Source: Wolfiporia cocos
Taxonomy: Eukaryota; Basidiomycota; Agaricomycetes; Polyporales; Phaeolaceae
Direction of reading: 5' to 3'
Length of the DNA: 64,000 bases
Assembly: GCA_029448655.1 (NCBI GenBank)
Contig: JACCLO010000012.1
Location: forward strand, 1,798,001-1,862,000
The notes below the pieces were generated by a model, which saw only the letters and a list, made by a program, of their open reading frames with translations, did no database searches and was not told the DNA's origin. The position numbers were made by a program, and so were the translations under genes. Positions 51,201-61,338 of the stretch are shown piece by piece; within the stretch, counting starts at the first letter, position 1; each line of letters opens with the position of its first letter.

Positions 51201-53330
51201 ATATTAGGGCCACGCTGGGCTGCCGTTGGGAGACATCCTCGAGCTCCTATGAAGCAGGTGAGGGACAGGTCAGAAGCCGTGTATCAAGCTTACCTTCAAC
51301 CCCTCGCTGACCTGTTCTTCAACTTCGTAGCTAATGGTCTCAATGGCTAAGACTTCGCTGGTCAAGCTATCGTCGATTTCAATAACGGAAGGGGACGCCG
51401 CTCGGGCACTGCCGTCAAGTCGTTCCTGAGTCTGCTCCTCAACGCTTTGATCAACGTCAAGTTCATCGTCTCCGGCCTGTTCAGGACGAACAACGTCCTC
51501 TTCCGAGAGTACGTCAACTGTGCCCTGCACTGCGTCCGCCATGAACTGCTCGATGTCAACGTCATTTCCTTCCTGGTGCTCGGTCGCATTCTCAGTAAGG
51601 AAGGTACCGAAAAACGTGTCGTCCTGTGCGGGCTGCGAATGCAATGCAGCTGCAATGGCGTCTGCATCCGGCTCGCCGCTGAGCTGATCCTGCTGAAGGT
51701 GAATCAAGGGATCGAGGTCAGCGTACAAGTCGCCAACAATATCTTCGTCTACGTGGAAAAGATCGTAAACGGACTGCCCCTTGAAAATCGGGCTGAACGC
51801 ACCTTGAGCGATTGTCAACACCTCTTGCTCATCCCCTGCATCTGCTTGTTGCCCATCAAACTCCCCTTCGTGTGCTGCGTCAGTCAAGAACGCCATGAGG
51901 TTATTCTCAGAACCTGAGGCGGCACCCTCCGGGCCCATATCGAAATATTGACCCACGTCACCCAGTCCCTGCGCAGACACGTCTTCCTCATCGTCGCTGA
52001 TCACCACTAGCTCAGCTTCCCCACCATCATAGCCATGATCCGGGCTGCTCTGCGAGTGCCCCGCTTGCGCGCCTGATTCAACGCGTTGTGAGTGCGAGCC
52101 GTATGTGGGCGGCCAGTTCCAGTTAACGTGTGCGTTGAGCGATGGGGGCGCAGGCGAGCTCCGCATAGGCGAGAGTTGCCCGCGATCAGAGGCCTCGTCT
52201 TCGTCTTCGTCGTCGTCGTCTTCATCGTCAACAATGTCAGCCACCTCGCGCTCGGATTCAGGGTTGGGAGGAAGCTCCATGTCGTCCTCCTTCTCATCTT
52301 CCAAGTCAATAACCTGGAGAGAGGCCACCGGCGTGGCCTCAGGCGTAGGCCCGTCTGGCGTGAGGAACATGCTCAGCTCGCGCTCCCTCGCTGCCTCCAG
52401 ACGCGCGGACGTCAGTGTTTTCTCGCCCGCGTGTGTGCTCTTTGCTTGCTCGGGGACCACAGCCTCAGGAGCCGACAAAATCTGGGTCTCGTCGCCGCTC
52501 GCTTCTTCCGCGGGCAGGATATGTGGGTTGGCGTTGTGGGTGGAGTCGAGGCGTACATCACCGCCAGAGTAGTAGTCCTCTGCATATGTGCTCGGACCCT
52601 CCCATGGGTCCGGGAGAATCACAGGTTGCTTGGCCTCATCTACTGTGTCGTCCTGAGTGTAAGCATTAAAGGAGTGGGGTGTGAACGTACCTTCATGCTC
52701 TTCTTCTTCTTCGTCAGAGACAATCAAAATAGGTTGAGCGGCAGTGCCGCTACTGGATGCCTCGTGCTCTGGCTCAGAGTCTGTCTCGAAACTACCAACG
52801 TCTTGCTCATCTTGGTCTTCTTCCTCCTCAGAAAGAAGCTCCATCACCTCCTCAGCACCCGGAGAGTCCTCTGGATGACCATCGTACGAACGCTCATATC
52901 CATGCACGCCTCCCTCTTGAGTTAGTTCAGCCTCCTTCTTGTCTTCTCTGTCCAACTCTTCTTCTACATCCGATAGAATCACAATGGGATGGTGCTCATT
53001 GCCCAGGTCCGCCTCAGTAGCCCGCTGTTTGCCTTTCGCAGCGCGGCGTGCCATAGCATCTGCGAGCGAGTTCTCTACGCCATCCTCATCGTGCTTTACA
53101 GGCACTGGAGCCCTTGCAGGTATCTCCTCTGAGGGTTCACGCCTCAATGCGCGTTTCAGCTGGCCCGTGATGCCGCCGATCCACGCGTCAAATTCGGACT
53201 GGGTGAATTTGTCGTAAGGGTTCTGGATGGGTGCACGTAGGAACCTCCGCACGGACGACTGTGTCGCTGGCGTCCGGCGAGGCACTAGAGAGGCTTTCTT
53301 TGTAAATGGAGTTGAAAAGGGACCCGCCAT
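48252..53330 (-). CDS. Large acidic protein with repeated SUMO-interaction-like motifs
   Basis: Not a family I can name; 1645 aa. Exons 53330-51294, 51246-50977, 50927-49930, 49884-48252. The conserved-looking N-terminus includes RFLRAPIQNPYDKFTQSEFD. The rest is highly acidic and disordered, with a series of hydrophobic-acidic motifs of SIM type: PIVILSDVEEE (~115), PILIVSDEEEEE (~200), LQVIDLEDE (~338), ELVVISDDEED (~440), SVIEIDDS (~650), EYIVIESDSESDS (~720), and EVVDLDKE just after. The C-terminal exon holds a short ordered-looking block (CQYHKISLPKGDGG, RIFFAVPGCSL) and ends with several basic clusters (RPLKRKAGRQNLKRQR, SKRRRTHEEK) that could be nuclear signals. I infer a nuclear SUMO-binding scaffold. 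ATG 53330 chosen; the preceding TTG is not a start. Confidence 0.78.
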
Positions 53331-53656
53331 CAAGAACTCGTAGATTCAAGACCAAAGCGACAGCCTCCTTGCGGGGATGCTGACTGTGTCGCGTCAATGA
53401 TGAGCTGGGTTAGTACTGGCGAAGTGAGATGACGACCAGCTGAGCAGTAGAAAGGGGAGAACGAGCGATCACGGTGAGAAATGCCTCCGCTGAGAAGGTC
53501 GACCAATTACGTAAGGAATCGAGCCTTGAATCGAACCGAACGCAAGTAACGAGCGCTTATCACGCTGTGACGTACTAGTGACATAACGCGTTTTCTGTCA
53601 CTGTCGCGAGTCTCGCGTCGCCCTCCAGTCTGTAACCCAATTGAGGTACTGCTTTG
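53331..53656. promoter_or_regulatory. Divergent promoter between acidic scaffold gene and REX2
   Basis: 326 bp between two outward-pointing starts. It contains a CRE/ATF-like TGACGTAC at 53568-53575 and a nearby AGTGACAT, the most suggestive sites. No experiment is implied. Confidence 0.5.
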
Positions 53657-54800
53657 ATGATTATCAGAAGGCTTTTGCCCATCTGTGGCCGGTATACTAC
53701 CCGTAACCTTCGCCCTGCATCCTCAAGTCATAGATTCCTCACTACGAACACCATTGGCATGAACGTCGGGAAGCCTCTAGATTTTGAATCCGGACCACTG
53801 GTGTGGATAGACTGCGAGATGACTGGTCTGATACCTCGGAAGGACAAGTTGATCGAGATAGCTGTTAGCAAACCTTCTGGACGTGCTCCATCTCGGCTAA
53901 TGCCTCTCTCAGGTACTCATCACGGATGGGAACCTGGAGCTAGTAGATGAAGGCATAGAATTTGTTATACATGCTGATAAGAAACTCTTAGACGGGTGTG
54001 TAAACTAAGTGCCGCTGCGCGAGCATGGAAACTCATCGTTTTCAGAATGGACGAGTGGTGCACAAAACAACACGGACAGGTTCGTCAAGCCACTGGCGCA
54101 GCACTGTGCTTAAACCGCCGTCTATACAGTCTGGATTAACGCAAGCATGCCTGGATTCGCCATACTCAACAGAATACGTCGCGCAAGAAGTGCTGAAGTA
54201 CATCAAGAAGTGGATACCTACGCAGCGGATAGGAGTGTTGGCCGGAAACTCCGTTCACTTTGATCGAGTCTTCTTAGCGGAGGAAATGCCAGAGGTCACT
54301 GACTGGCTACACTACCGGTTCATTCGTACCTTTCTTACATGATATGTTTATGATACTGACTCTTATGGTGCTCAGTATTGTCGGTACGTAGCTTGCTCTG
54401 CTCATCACGTGCGCTACTCTCAGCTTGGATTCCTTGAAGATGTCTCTACTATCAAGGTACGCGGTAGGCATATCCACCTATGTGGCCAGACTCACAACGC
54501 GACACAGGAGCTTAGCCGCAGATGGTACCCTTCACTGAGAATGTCCAGGACTGGAGAATCTTCTCATCGGTGAAACGAGCCTTCATTTTGACTTTGACCC
54601 AGCTGACAGCAGCCATTCGTTCAGCGCTTTGGACGACATTCGCGGGTCAATCAGAGGTTCGTCTTCAGGTGTAACACAATAGCATGCGCTTAGCCATGGC
54701 TTGGGCTTCAGAGCTCAAGTGGTACCGCGATCATATTTTCGTCTCGGGGGCTCGTCATGCCGCACGCAGTACCAGCTCGGATACCAATGAGGCACTCTAG
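53657..54800 (+). CDS. REX2: Oligoribonuclease (DEDDh 3'-5' exoribonuclease), REX2/Orn type
   Basis: Degrades RNA and nanoRNA to mononucleotides, usually in mitochondria. Nine exons: 53657-53863, 53913-53995, 54046-54079, 54130-54317, 54376-54383, 54440-54456, 54508-54569, 54625-54656, 54712-54800; 239 aa. An Arg/Ser-rich start (MIIRRLLPICGRYTTRNLR) looks like a mitochondrial presequence. Catalytic motifs are all present after splicing: WIDCEMTGL (Exo I), AGNSVHFDRVFL (Exo II), HRALDDIRGSI (Exo III, His and Asp). Two internal exons are tiny, 8 nt and 17 nt, together encoding IVDVSTIK, a conserved Orn stretch, so they are needed. All introns are 49-58 nt. Divergent from the acidic scaffold gene and tail-to-tail with the F-box/ankyrin-like gene. 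Confidence 0.93.
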
Positions 54801-55192
54801 CGTTGAGGGTAGCGGTTCCAGGGTGGCATATTCTGCAGCGATTCACTGGCAGCTTCATGAACTGTCGATTAGGTACCTCTGCTCTAGGTGTCGTGGCACT
54901 TCCACAGTCTTCCAGCTGTAAAACCCGAGCCGTGACCTGTATCTGCTGAAATGCCTGTCCAGCTTGGTTGCTGGTTAATGTCGCGTCCTCACGAGCATGT
55001 TGAATCAAGAGGATATCGATGATTGCAGTATGTTACAATGCAAGCGTGATGATGGATGGAGGCGAGAATTGCGGTATATGCGTACAAGAAAACGAAGAGC
55101 GATACAAGAGTGTGCAACTCCAGAAATATTAATATTAGCTAAGTGAGACTCAAAGTTAGCGGATAACCTGGCAGCACATTGCGATGAATACT

Positions 55193-56495
55193 TCAGTTCA
55201 GATTCTGCAGCTTCATCCATTCCTTGTCGTTCGCGTTGAAATCCACTCCTTTCCGCCTCCACCACTCCCTCGCCGCCTCGCCGCCGCCGATCGCATCCTC
55301 CAGCGCCTCCTCGATGTCGCACATTCTATACTGTATAGGCAGCGCGCTCTTGTCCCACCACTCCAGTACATCCGGGCGATTATGCCTCGTCGCACCCGTG
55401 AGGGCATCCTGGTCGAAGATGAGCTGCAGGCCGCTGCCGAGCCACCACTGGAGCACGTCGACCTTGCCGTGGCAGCTCGCATGGTACAGCGCCTGCTTGT
55501 CGTACTTGACCTCGGGCACATTTCGCGCCCACCACTCGAGCACGTCGACGTGCCCCGCATTGCTCGCCATGTCCATCACGCGTCCGATCTTGAGCGGCAG
55601 CTTGTGCACCCCGACGCTCTGCTGTTTCCACCACGCAAGCACATCCAGCTGATTCTTCGCACTTGCGGACTCGAGCGCCGCCTCACTATATTCCAGCGGG
55701 ATACCAGAGTGCAGCCACCAGTCAAGCGAGGCGACCTGCCCGTTGCGCGATGCGCCATCGATCGCGGTCTGGACAGAGGCTGGTTTCGGTAAGGGTACTG
55801 ACTCGGGATATTGCTCTTGTGAGTGCCGCCACCACGACAGGACGGCGGTGCGGCCATGAAGCGAAGCGGTGATGGGCAGGAGGTCGTCCTTGTACATGCT
55901 CATGAAGAGTAAGCGATGTTGTGTGAGGAGGTATTCCAGCACATGCACGTAGTAAAAGCGAGCAGTCAATACCGCGGCTATTCTTGTTGGAGGATGCGCA
56001 GACGGATCAGCAGCGCGGACAAGGGGCAGGTAGCCCGTCAGTATTGCGTGGTCCGTGCAACTGGCGAACTTCCACTCCAGCGGCTCCGGGAGTGATGTAG
56101 GCACCCCCACGGCCTTTGCAAGTTCCCAGTCTCCCACATGGTCCATGATCTCTGCGAGGATCTCTACTGGCAGATCCCGAGCCATAACCTGGCGCGGTCG
56201 CGACTTCAGCGGCTCCGGGGGAGATGGAAGTGATTTTGGGCCTGCCACTCCGTGAACCATAAGACCATTCATCGCAGGATAGAGGTGGTAGGTGTGTAGG
56301 TCATACTGTGCGAGCCGGCACGCCAGGTCTTCGTCAGATCCGGTGACCGGCAGCGATCGGACCTTCAGAAACAGGACAAGCTGCTCATGTGTGAAGCGGC
56401 GATATGCGTCAAAGACTTGATCTATGCAATCGTCATTGCTCTGATATACCATGAGCAGCAACGAACGATTACAAAGGAATTGTACTTACCGCCAT
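55193..56495 (-). CDS. SAP-like / F-box-like protein with ankyrin-type VLEWW repeats
   Basis: 417 aa. Exon 1 is probably just ATGGCG (56495-56490), then a 49-nt intron and exon 2 (56440-55193); if unspliced, ATG 56452 also works in frame. The N-terminus (FTHEQLVLFLKVRSLPVTGSDEDLACRLAQYD) looks like a SAP domain. LPVEILAEIMDHVGDWELAKAVG looks like an F-box-type helix set. From ~residue 160 come ankyrin-type repeats of about 33-45 residues with the recurrent core D(V/H)LxWW: GRTAVLSWW, GQVASLDWW, NQLDVLAWW, GHVDVLEWW, GKVDVLQWW, NRPDVLEWW. That would fit an SCF substrate adaptor, but this is inference. The Trp-Trp ending of each repeat is distinctive. No signal or membrane segment. Confidence 0.82.
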
Positions 56496-57265
56496 TGCGT
56501 TCTTCGTGTATGTGAAGGAACGCGGTTTGCTAAGCTGTGAGCAGGTGCGATGCGCGACAGGATTGCGGGCAAGAGAAGGGTCGTATTTAAGTAGTCAGGG
56601 ATTTAAGGCGTGCGCAGGCTGAGGCAGAAGTTGCAATTGAGATGGACAGGATTTGATCGGAGAACTGAGGAAGTCCGCCAATTCGGTAGCTCCAAGCTCT
56701 AGATTGGTGAGCGGCGTTGAAAGGGGATTATAGTTCCCGAGTTCCAGAAAGCAATCTTAGAGGAAATGAAGCAGTAGTAGAATCACAGAGTCGGGGAGAA
56801 AGCAAGGGATTTTTGCTGTCAGCTGAAGCGGCATGCCAGTGGCCCGGTGGCGTCCCAGTATGAGGCAGACTGTTTGTGCATGCTTGGCAACAGCCTCTAA
56901 AGCTAACAAGAGCAAATAGGCTTGAGTGAGATCTGATCGGACCAATCTCCGTCAATATAACAAACAATTGCGAGCCCATTGGCTCAATGTACCTTATTGT
57001 CAGAGCAATCAAAACATCGGTTTAACGAGCGCGTTTGTCCACAGGCGTGACGATGCCCGTAGGGCAATCCCGTGAGGTACGGTACATAAAATCGAGCTAT
57101 TATATACCGTTTCACCCTCCGGCTACGCGATACCCGGCTCCCGACGTGCGCGCGACGTTCAGGCACGCGCGAGCTCGACCTCGGCAAATCCATGTTCCAA
57201 CACTGATATCTTGAGGATTCAATATTACATACTGTATCAAACAGCCGGTCGATCATATCATCGAG
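56496..57265. other. Divergent intergenic region (promoters of the F-box/ankyrin-like and PTAR1-like genes)
   Basis: 770 bp between outward-pointing starts. Minus-strand frames at 56728-57012 and 56984-57352 look like chance. No strong regulatory motif singled out. Confidence 0.45.
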
Positions 57266-58530
57266 ATGCCAGTCGAGGCGGGTGACCTCTTGCTCAAGCT
57301 GGGACAGCTCCTCTCCGCGCCACCGTGAGTGCATTCCCCACATTTGAGGCACGATGATGATTCAATGGGCCATAGCGTCACAATTGAACCCATTCCAGGC
57401 GACGCTTCTGGCTGGCCTGCTGATGAGCTGGATCACGCGCCCTTCCTCTTTGTTGAGGGCAATCTGGGAGTCCCGCAGAAATTGCTCTACAAGATCTACA
57501 TGGATGCTGTTCCACTATTCACCAATTCCAGAAGACAAGCGCGGAGTCTGATCTCCGAATTTGGGCGGCGAGAACTAGCTGATCTACTCAACTCGTCTGC
57601 CTGCCTGCTCGTTGCGAACCCCGCTCATCAGTCCGCTTTGAATGCCCGGAAGCGGCTCGTCACATCGGGCATCTTGGAAGCTGACCATGAACTACGATTC
57701 ACGGCGGCACTTCTTACTCTAAGGGAAGGGTCGAAGCAGTCGATCCTCTGGCATCATAGAAGGTGGCTTCTTCACCACATATACCCTAAACAGCCTATGA
57801 CCTCCCGGGATGAAGAAGACATTGATTCGCTTCTGAATATATCGCTACCCCCAGAAGCAATAAGAACCGAACTCTCAGCCGTTTCACACGCATGTACGAC
57901 ATATCACCGCAATTACTACGCCTGGGAGCACCGCTACAAGTGTCTACAAGCGGTCCGTGACTTGGCCACGGGATCATCTCGAGATCAATATGGCATAATC
58001 ATCTTGGATGAGCTCAAGACCATGCGCCGTTGGCTCGAGCTTAACATCTCAGACTATACGGCGGCCCAGTACCTGCGCAGCGTGCATGACATCCTATATG
58101 GAGGTACATTACATACATTTTCAATTCTGCACAGCCTCTCACATCAGCAGACCACACACAGCGCATTAGGGGACTAGACGGCGTCGAATCGCCGCTTGAA
58201 CATGCCAAATCCCTCGTATCATCGTTTCCCGACCACGAGACGTTATGGCTGTACCTTCGTTCGGCCTTAGTGGACGCGCCAGCAAGAGGCAGCGATTATA
58301 TGGCGGAATTAAGAGCGTTCGTTGCATCGTTGTCAACAGTGTGCCACAATGATTTTCCCCCCAAAGAGCGGCCGCGGACCTTCTCATGTGATGAGAATTT
58401 GGTGTGTATGCACGCCACGCGATTCCTTGATTGGTTGTCTCGACAAGTATGCTCCTTCTCTCGCACTCTACACACTAAATATTTACCGAGATTGCGGGCA
58501 GTCTTAGGCCCATGGAAGCAATGGCCATGA
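57266..58530 (+). CDS. Protein prenyltransferase alpha-subunit-repeat protein (PTAR1-like)
   Basis: Exons 57266-57324, 57376-58103, 58148-58530; 389 aa. The spliced start is MPVEAGDLLLKLGQLLSAPP. PPTA-type helix repeats are visible: LLVANPAHQSALNARKRL, SKQSILWHHRRWLLHHI (Trp-His-His-Arg-Arg, the signature), TTYHRNYYAWEHRYKCL, YTAAQYLRSVHDIL. Sequence and length fit PTAR1, the alpha subunit of the third geranylgeranyltransferase in animals, more than the FTase/GGTase-I alpha subunit. The beta partner is not in the window. For intron 2 (58104-58147) the acceptor catcag was chosen because the last AG creates a stop. The 3' end is uncertain: an optional intron starting at 58447 would shorten the tail to LSRQS. 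Confidence 0.85.
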
Positions 58531-59109
58531 CGGAGAATGGTCACCTTTTCGGGATTGCTGTGGTTGGACAGAACGGAGGCTTCGCATGTGACACAAGTCT
58601 CCGTTGGTTGGTCACTGGGATTCCAGGCCATGGGAATGCCCCCAGAGTTTAAGCAGTATCGTGGGCGTGCTGGCCTAATGTAGGATGTTCTGGCTTAGGA
58701 ATTACGGAGAGGCCTCTCTTCATCTGCCCTGGCCAGCTACTGAATCGTTGTTCGTTCCGATCGAATGTCTAACCCGCAATTCAGAGGCATAATATTCGGC
58801 GCTCAGGGGCCAAATCGGAGTTCTTTGAGGCTGAGACTTGGTCATAATTCAGCACTATGTAGGGCTGATCTGACCTAGAGCAGCAGGTATATACGGTACA
58901 TGTATGAATATGTGGAATTGCATACGTGGATATCGCCGTCTGTGACGCGCGGCGCGTTACGTTCTCGCGTCAGTCACGCGTCGGTGACGGTTTTTCGCGC
59001 TGGCTGATCGTCGAGCGCTTGGTGCACACTTTCATCCCCTCACCCACTCGTTCGTTATTCTCGGAAATTCTTCTCGCTTTCTGCACGACACCCAACACTT
59101 CGGAAAACC
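58531..59109. promoter_or_regulatory. Promoter region of the SWIB gene with clustered TGACG words
   Basis: Between the PTAR1-like stop and the SWIB start. Four TGACG/CGTCA words lie within about 60 bp (58941-59000), separated by CG-rich sequence (gacgcgcggcgcgttacg). A pyrimidine-rich stretch precedes the ATG at 59110, as expected for a fungal 5' UTR. Confidence 0.45.
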
Positions 59110-59957
59110 ATGGCCATCAGTGTTCCGTCTCTTGAGCCCCAAATCCGCGAAATTCTGACTGCGCCTGGCACCGACCTGACCACCATCAGCGCGAAGCGCG
59201 TGCGGAAGCAGCTCCTGGAGCAAGACTCGTCTCTTACTGCGGACTTTATCAAGGAGAACAAGGAAGAGATTGACCTCCTAATTGCGCGAGTATATGAGGA
59301 GGTCAATACGGAATTGACGAGGGGTGTTGCAGAGGAGGGTGGCTCGTCCCCGAGCAAGAGGAAGCGCGCCGAGGAAGCGAACGGAGATGAGGAGGACGGC
59401 GACGAAGGCGAGGAGGAGGATGCTCGCCCTGCGAAGACAAAGAAGGCACGCAAAGGCATGACTGACGAGGAAGTGGCGCGCCAGTTGTCCAACGAACTCA
59501 ACGGACGCGCGCGCGCGTCAAGGACGTCGACGACGCGCGGTAGGGGCCGCGGTGGCAAGAGGGGCGGCAAGCGCGGTGCGAAGAGCGCAGCTACCGTTGA
59601 CTCTGATGGCGGGGAGGCAGGGGATAGCGATGCGGATGGCGAGGGCAAGAAGAAGAAGACCGGTCGCAGAGGTGGTGGATTCCAGAAGGAGTACTCGCTC
59701 AGGTCAGTGGTTTCGGCGTTGAGCTTTGAACGATCGCGTTGCTCACAGATGGTCTTAGCGCGCCACTGGCTGAGGTCGTCGGCGTCAACAAGCTCTCACG
59801 CCCGCAGACTGTCAAGCAGTTATGGGAGTACATTAAGGCGAACGGGCTCCAGAATCCCACTCAAAAGAAGGAGATCATCTGCGACGACAAAATGAAGGCG
59901 ATTTTCAATGTCGACAAGATCGACATGTTCAAGATGAACAAGGAGCTCGGAAAGTAA
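59110..59957 (+). CDS. DEK_C / SWIB-domain chromatin protein (Tri1/Uaf30-like)
   Basis: Exons 59110-59702 and 59759-59957; 263 aa. Residues 1-65 form a DEK_C-type helical domain (LEPQIREILTAPGTDLTTISAKRVRKQL). A long charged linker follows, with acidic clusters, KRKR and an RGG-like stretch (TTRGRGRGGKRGGKRG). The C-terminal SWIB/MDM2-like domain is LSAPLAEVVGVNKLSRPQTV, LWEYIKANGLQNPTQKKEI and FNVDKIDMFKMNKEL. Yeast Tri1 and the RNA polymerase I upstream factor Uaf30 have this architecture, so a nuclear or nucleolar role is likely. The splice acceptor after gtcttag was chosen because it continues the SWIB domain in frame. Confidence 0.93.
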
Positions 59958-60906
59958 GCTCGCCTCCGAGTTCAGCATATCGTATCCTCTAACATCATCG
60001 CGTGACAGGCATCTGCATGATATCTCTGCTGTTGCCGCCGCACCTGCTAGCCCATAGCCTTCTCTCAGCTTGTCTCGCCACACTCTTTTACATGTCAGTG
60101 TATTCAACGAAACGCCATCACATTCTCTTCACGACTGATTCGCCGCAATACATTGCTCATTCTCTTGAACCGTATTGCATTCCCTCGAATAGAGGGGCTG
60201 GCTACTGCGCTGGATAATGTACATAGCAGCTTCTATCTTTCACGTCCGTAATTTTTACACGTAGTACACTAGTTTTTGATACGGCGGAGCGCGCATCGAG
60301 CGCTGAGTACGAGTTCCTCCTCCATACTACTCCTAGAGAATCGACCGCGTATACTCTGGGATTGTTGTAGCTTCTGTTGTGGTGCATCTGTGGTACAGCC
60401 CACTAGGCCATTGAAAACAGTAGATTTATGTACAATCATGAATTACTGAATAAACCGGTGTTATTAATCCAAGAGATGACGCTCATTGGCGTATGATCAT
60501 TCCGACGTAGAATGAGGTTTCGCACTCTTTCAGAGTCGGCTCGCCACTAATAGTAGAGTAGGGGTCAACAACTTCACTGATATGCATATCGCGGAGAAGT
60601 CGGGCTCGGAGGACGTCAGGCGTCTCATAGATGGCAGTAAATGCTGTCAGTATGTGTTGATGATGTCTTCGACTGTCATAAGATCTCGATGAGCAAATAA
60701 GTTTTATCTACACTAGGCTGATGCCCACCTGTAACCAATAGGCTGAGAAGGGACCAAGTCACCGAGATTTGATTAGTTGACATCTGTGTTTTCTAGCTTG
60801 CGTTTGGCTCTCCGGAGACTACCGTTATCTCAGCTAACAGCTAACAGAAGTCGACTATGCAAAAACACAGCTCACTTGTGGGACAGCGACTTGTTTTCTT
60901 GCATGA
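59958..60906. other. Intergenic, no gene seen
   Basis: Downstream of the SWIB gene. Short frames 60002-60217 and 60202-60387 are on opposite strands and unremarkable. A small direct repeat (cagctaa twice) lies near 60830-60845. Confidence 0.45.
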
Positions 60907-61062
60907 TTATTCACGACGTCTACGCTGCTTGACGTCGTCACTTGTAGCCCAGATGAGGAAGATGAGGAAGAGGGCAAGAGGTATCACGTAAATGATGTGC
61001 ACGAATGCCACACAGGCGACTATGAGTGCGATCCCAATAGTCACTAGGTCTTGGGTATCCAT
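60907..61062 (-). CDS. Small hydrophobic ORF, possible 51-aa membrane protein
   Basis: ATG 61062 to the stop at 60907. The peptide starts MDTQDLVTIGIALIV, has about 35 nearly continuous hydrophobic residues that could make two short membrane spans (VACVAFVHIIYVIPLALFLI), and ends in a basic tail (SDDVKQRRRRE). It stands alone in noncoding sequence downstream of HRD3 on the same strand. Such micro-ORFs are sometimes real small ER-type membrane proteins, but chance cannot be excluded. Confidence 0.35.
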   Translation of the reverse strand: MDTQDLVTIGIALIVACVAFVHIIYVIPLALFLIFLIWATSDDVKQRRRRE

Positions 61063-61338
61063 TGTCAGGGAAGAGTAAATCGTTGGCACCACTGATCAGC
61101 GTAAGGTAACCGCGCGTAGCGCAAAACCTCGTGCGAAAAAAAGAGTAGCTATAGCTATATGGGCGGCAAAGTTCGCGGTTGGATGGTCACACACGACAAT
61201 TTATGATTACGACCCTCATTCTGGTATCATAATGTTTTGAAGGGATGTGATAGGATGCGTTTCTCGTGCAGTTTTTCATAATTCCTACAAACGGTGTTGT
61301 AGCCCATATGACATGTCACTAGGTATCTACGAAAGCAA

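Noticed and set aside
52092..52925. 277-codon plus-strand ORF
   Set aside because: Antisense to the acidic scaffold gene; arises from its acidic codon bias. No splice sites or domain.
55184..55792. 202-codon plus-strand ORF
   Set aside because: Antisense to the F-box/ankyrin-like gene, no domain.
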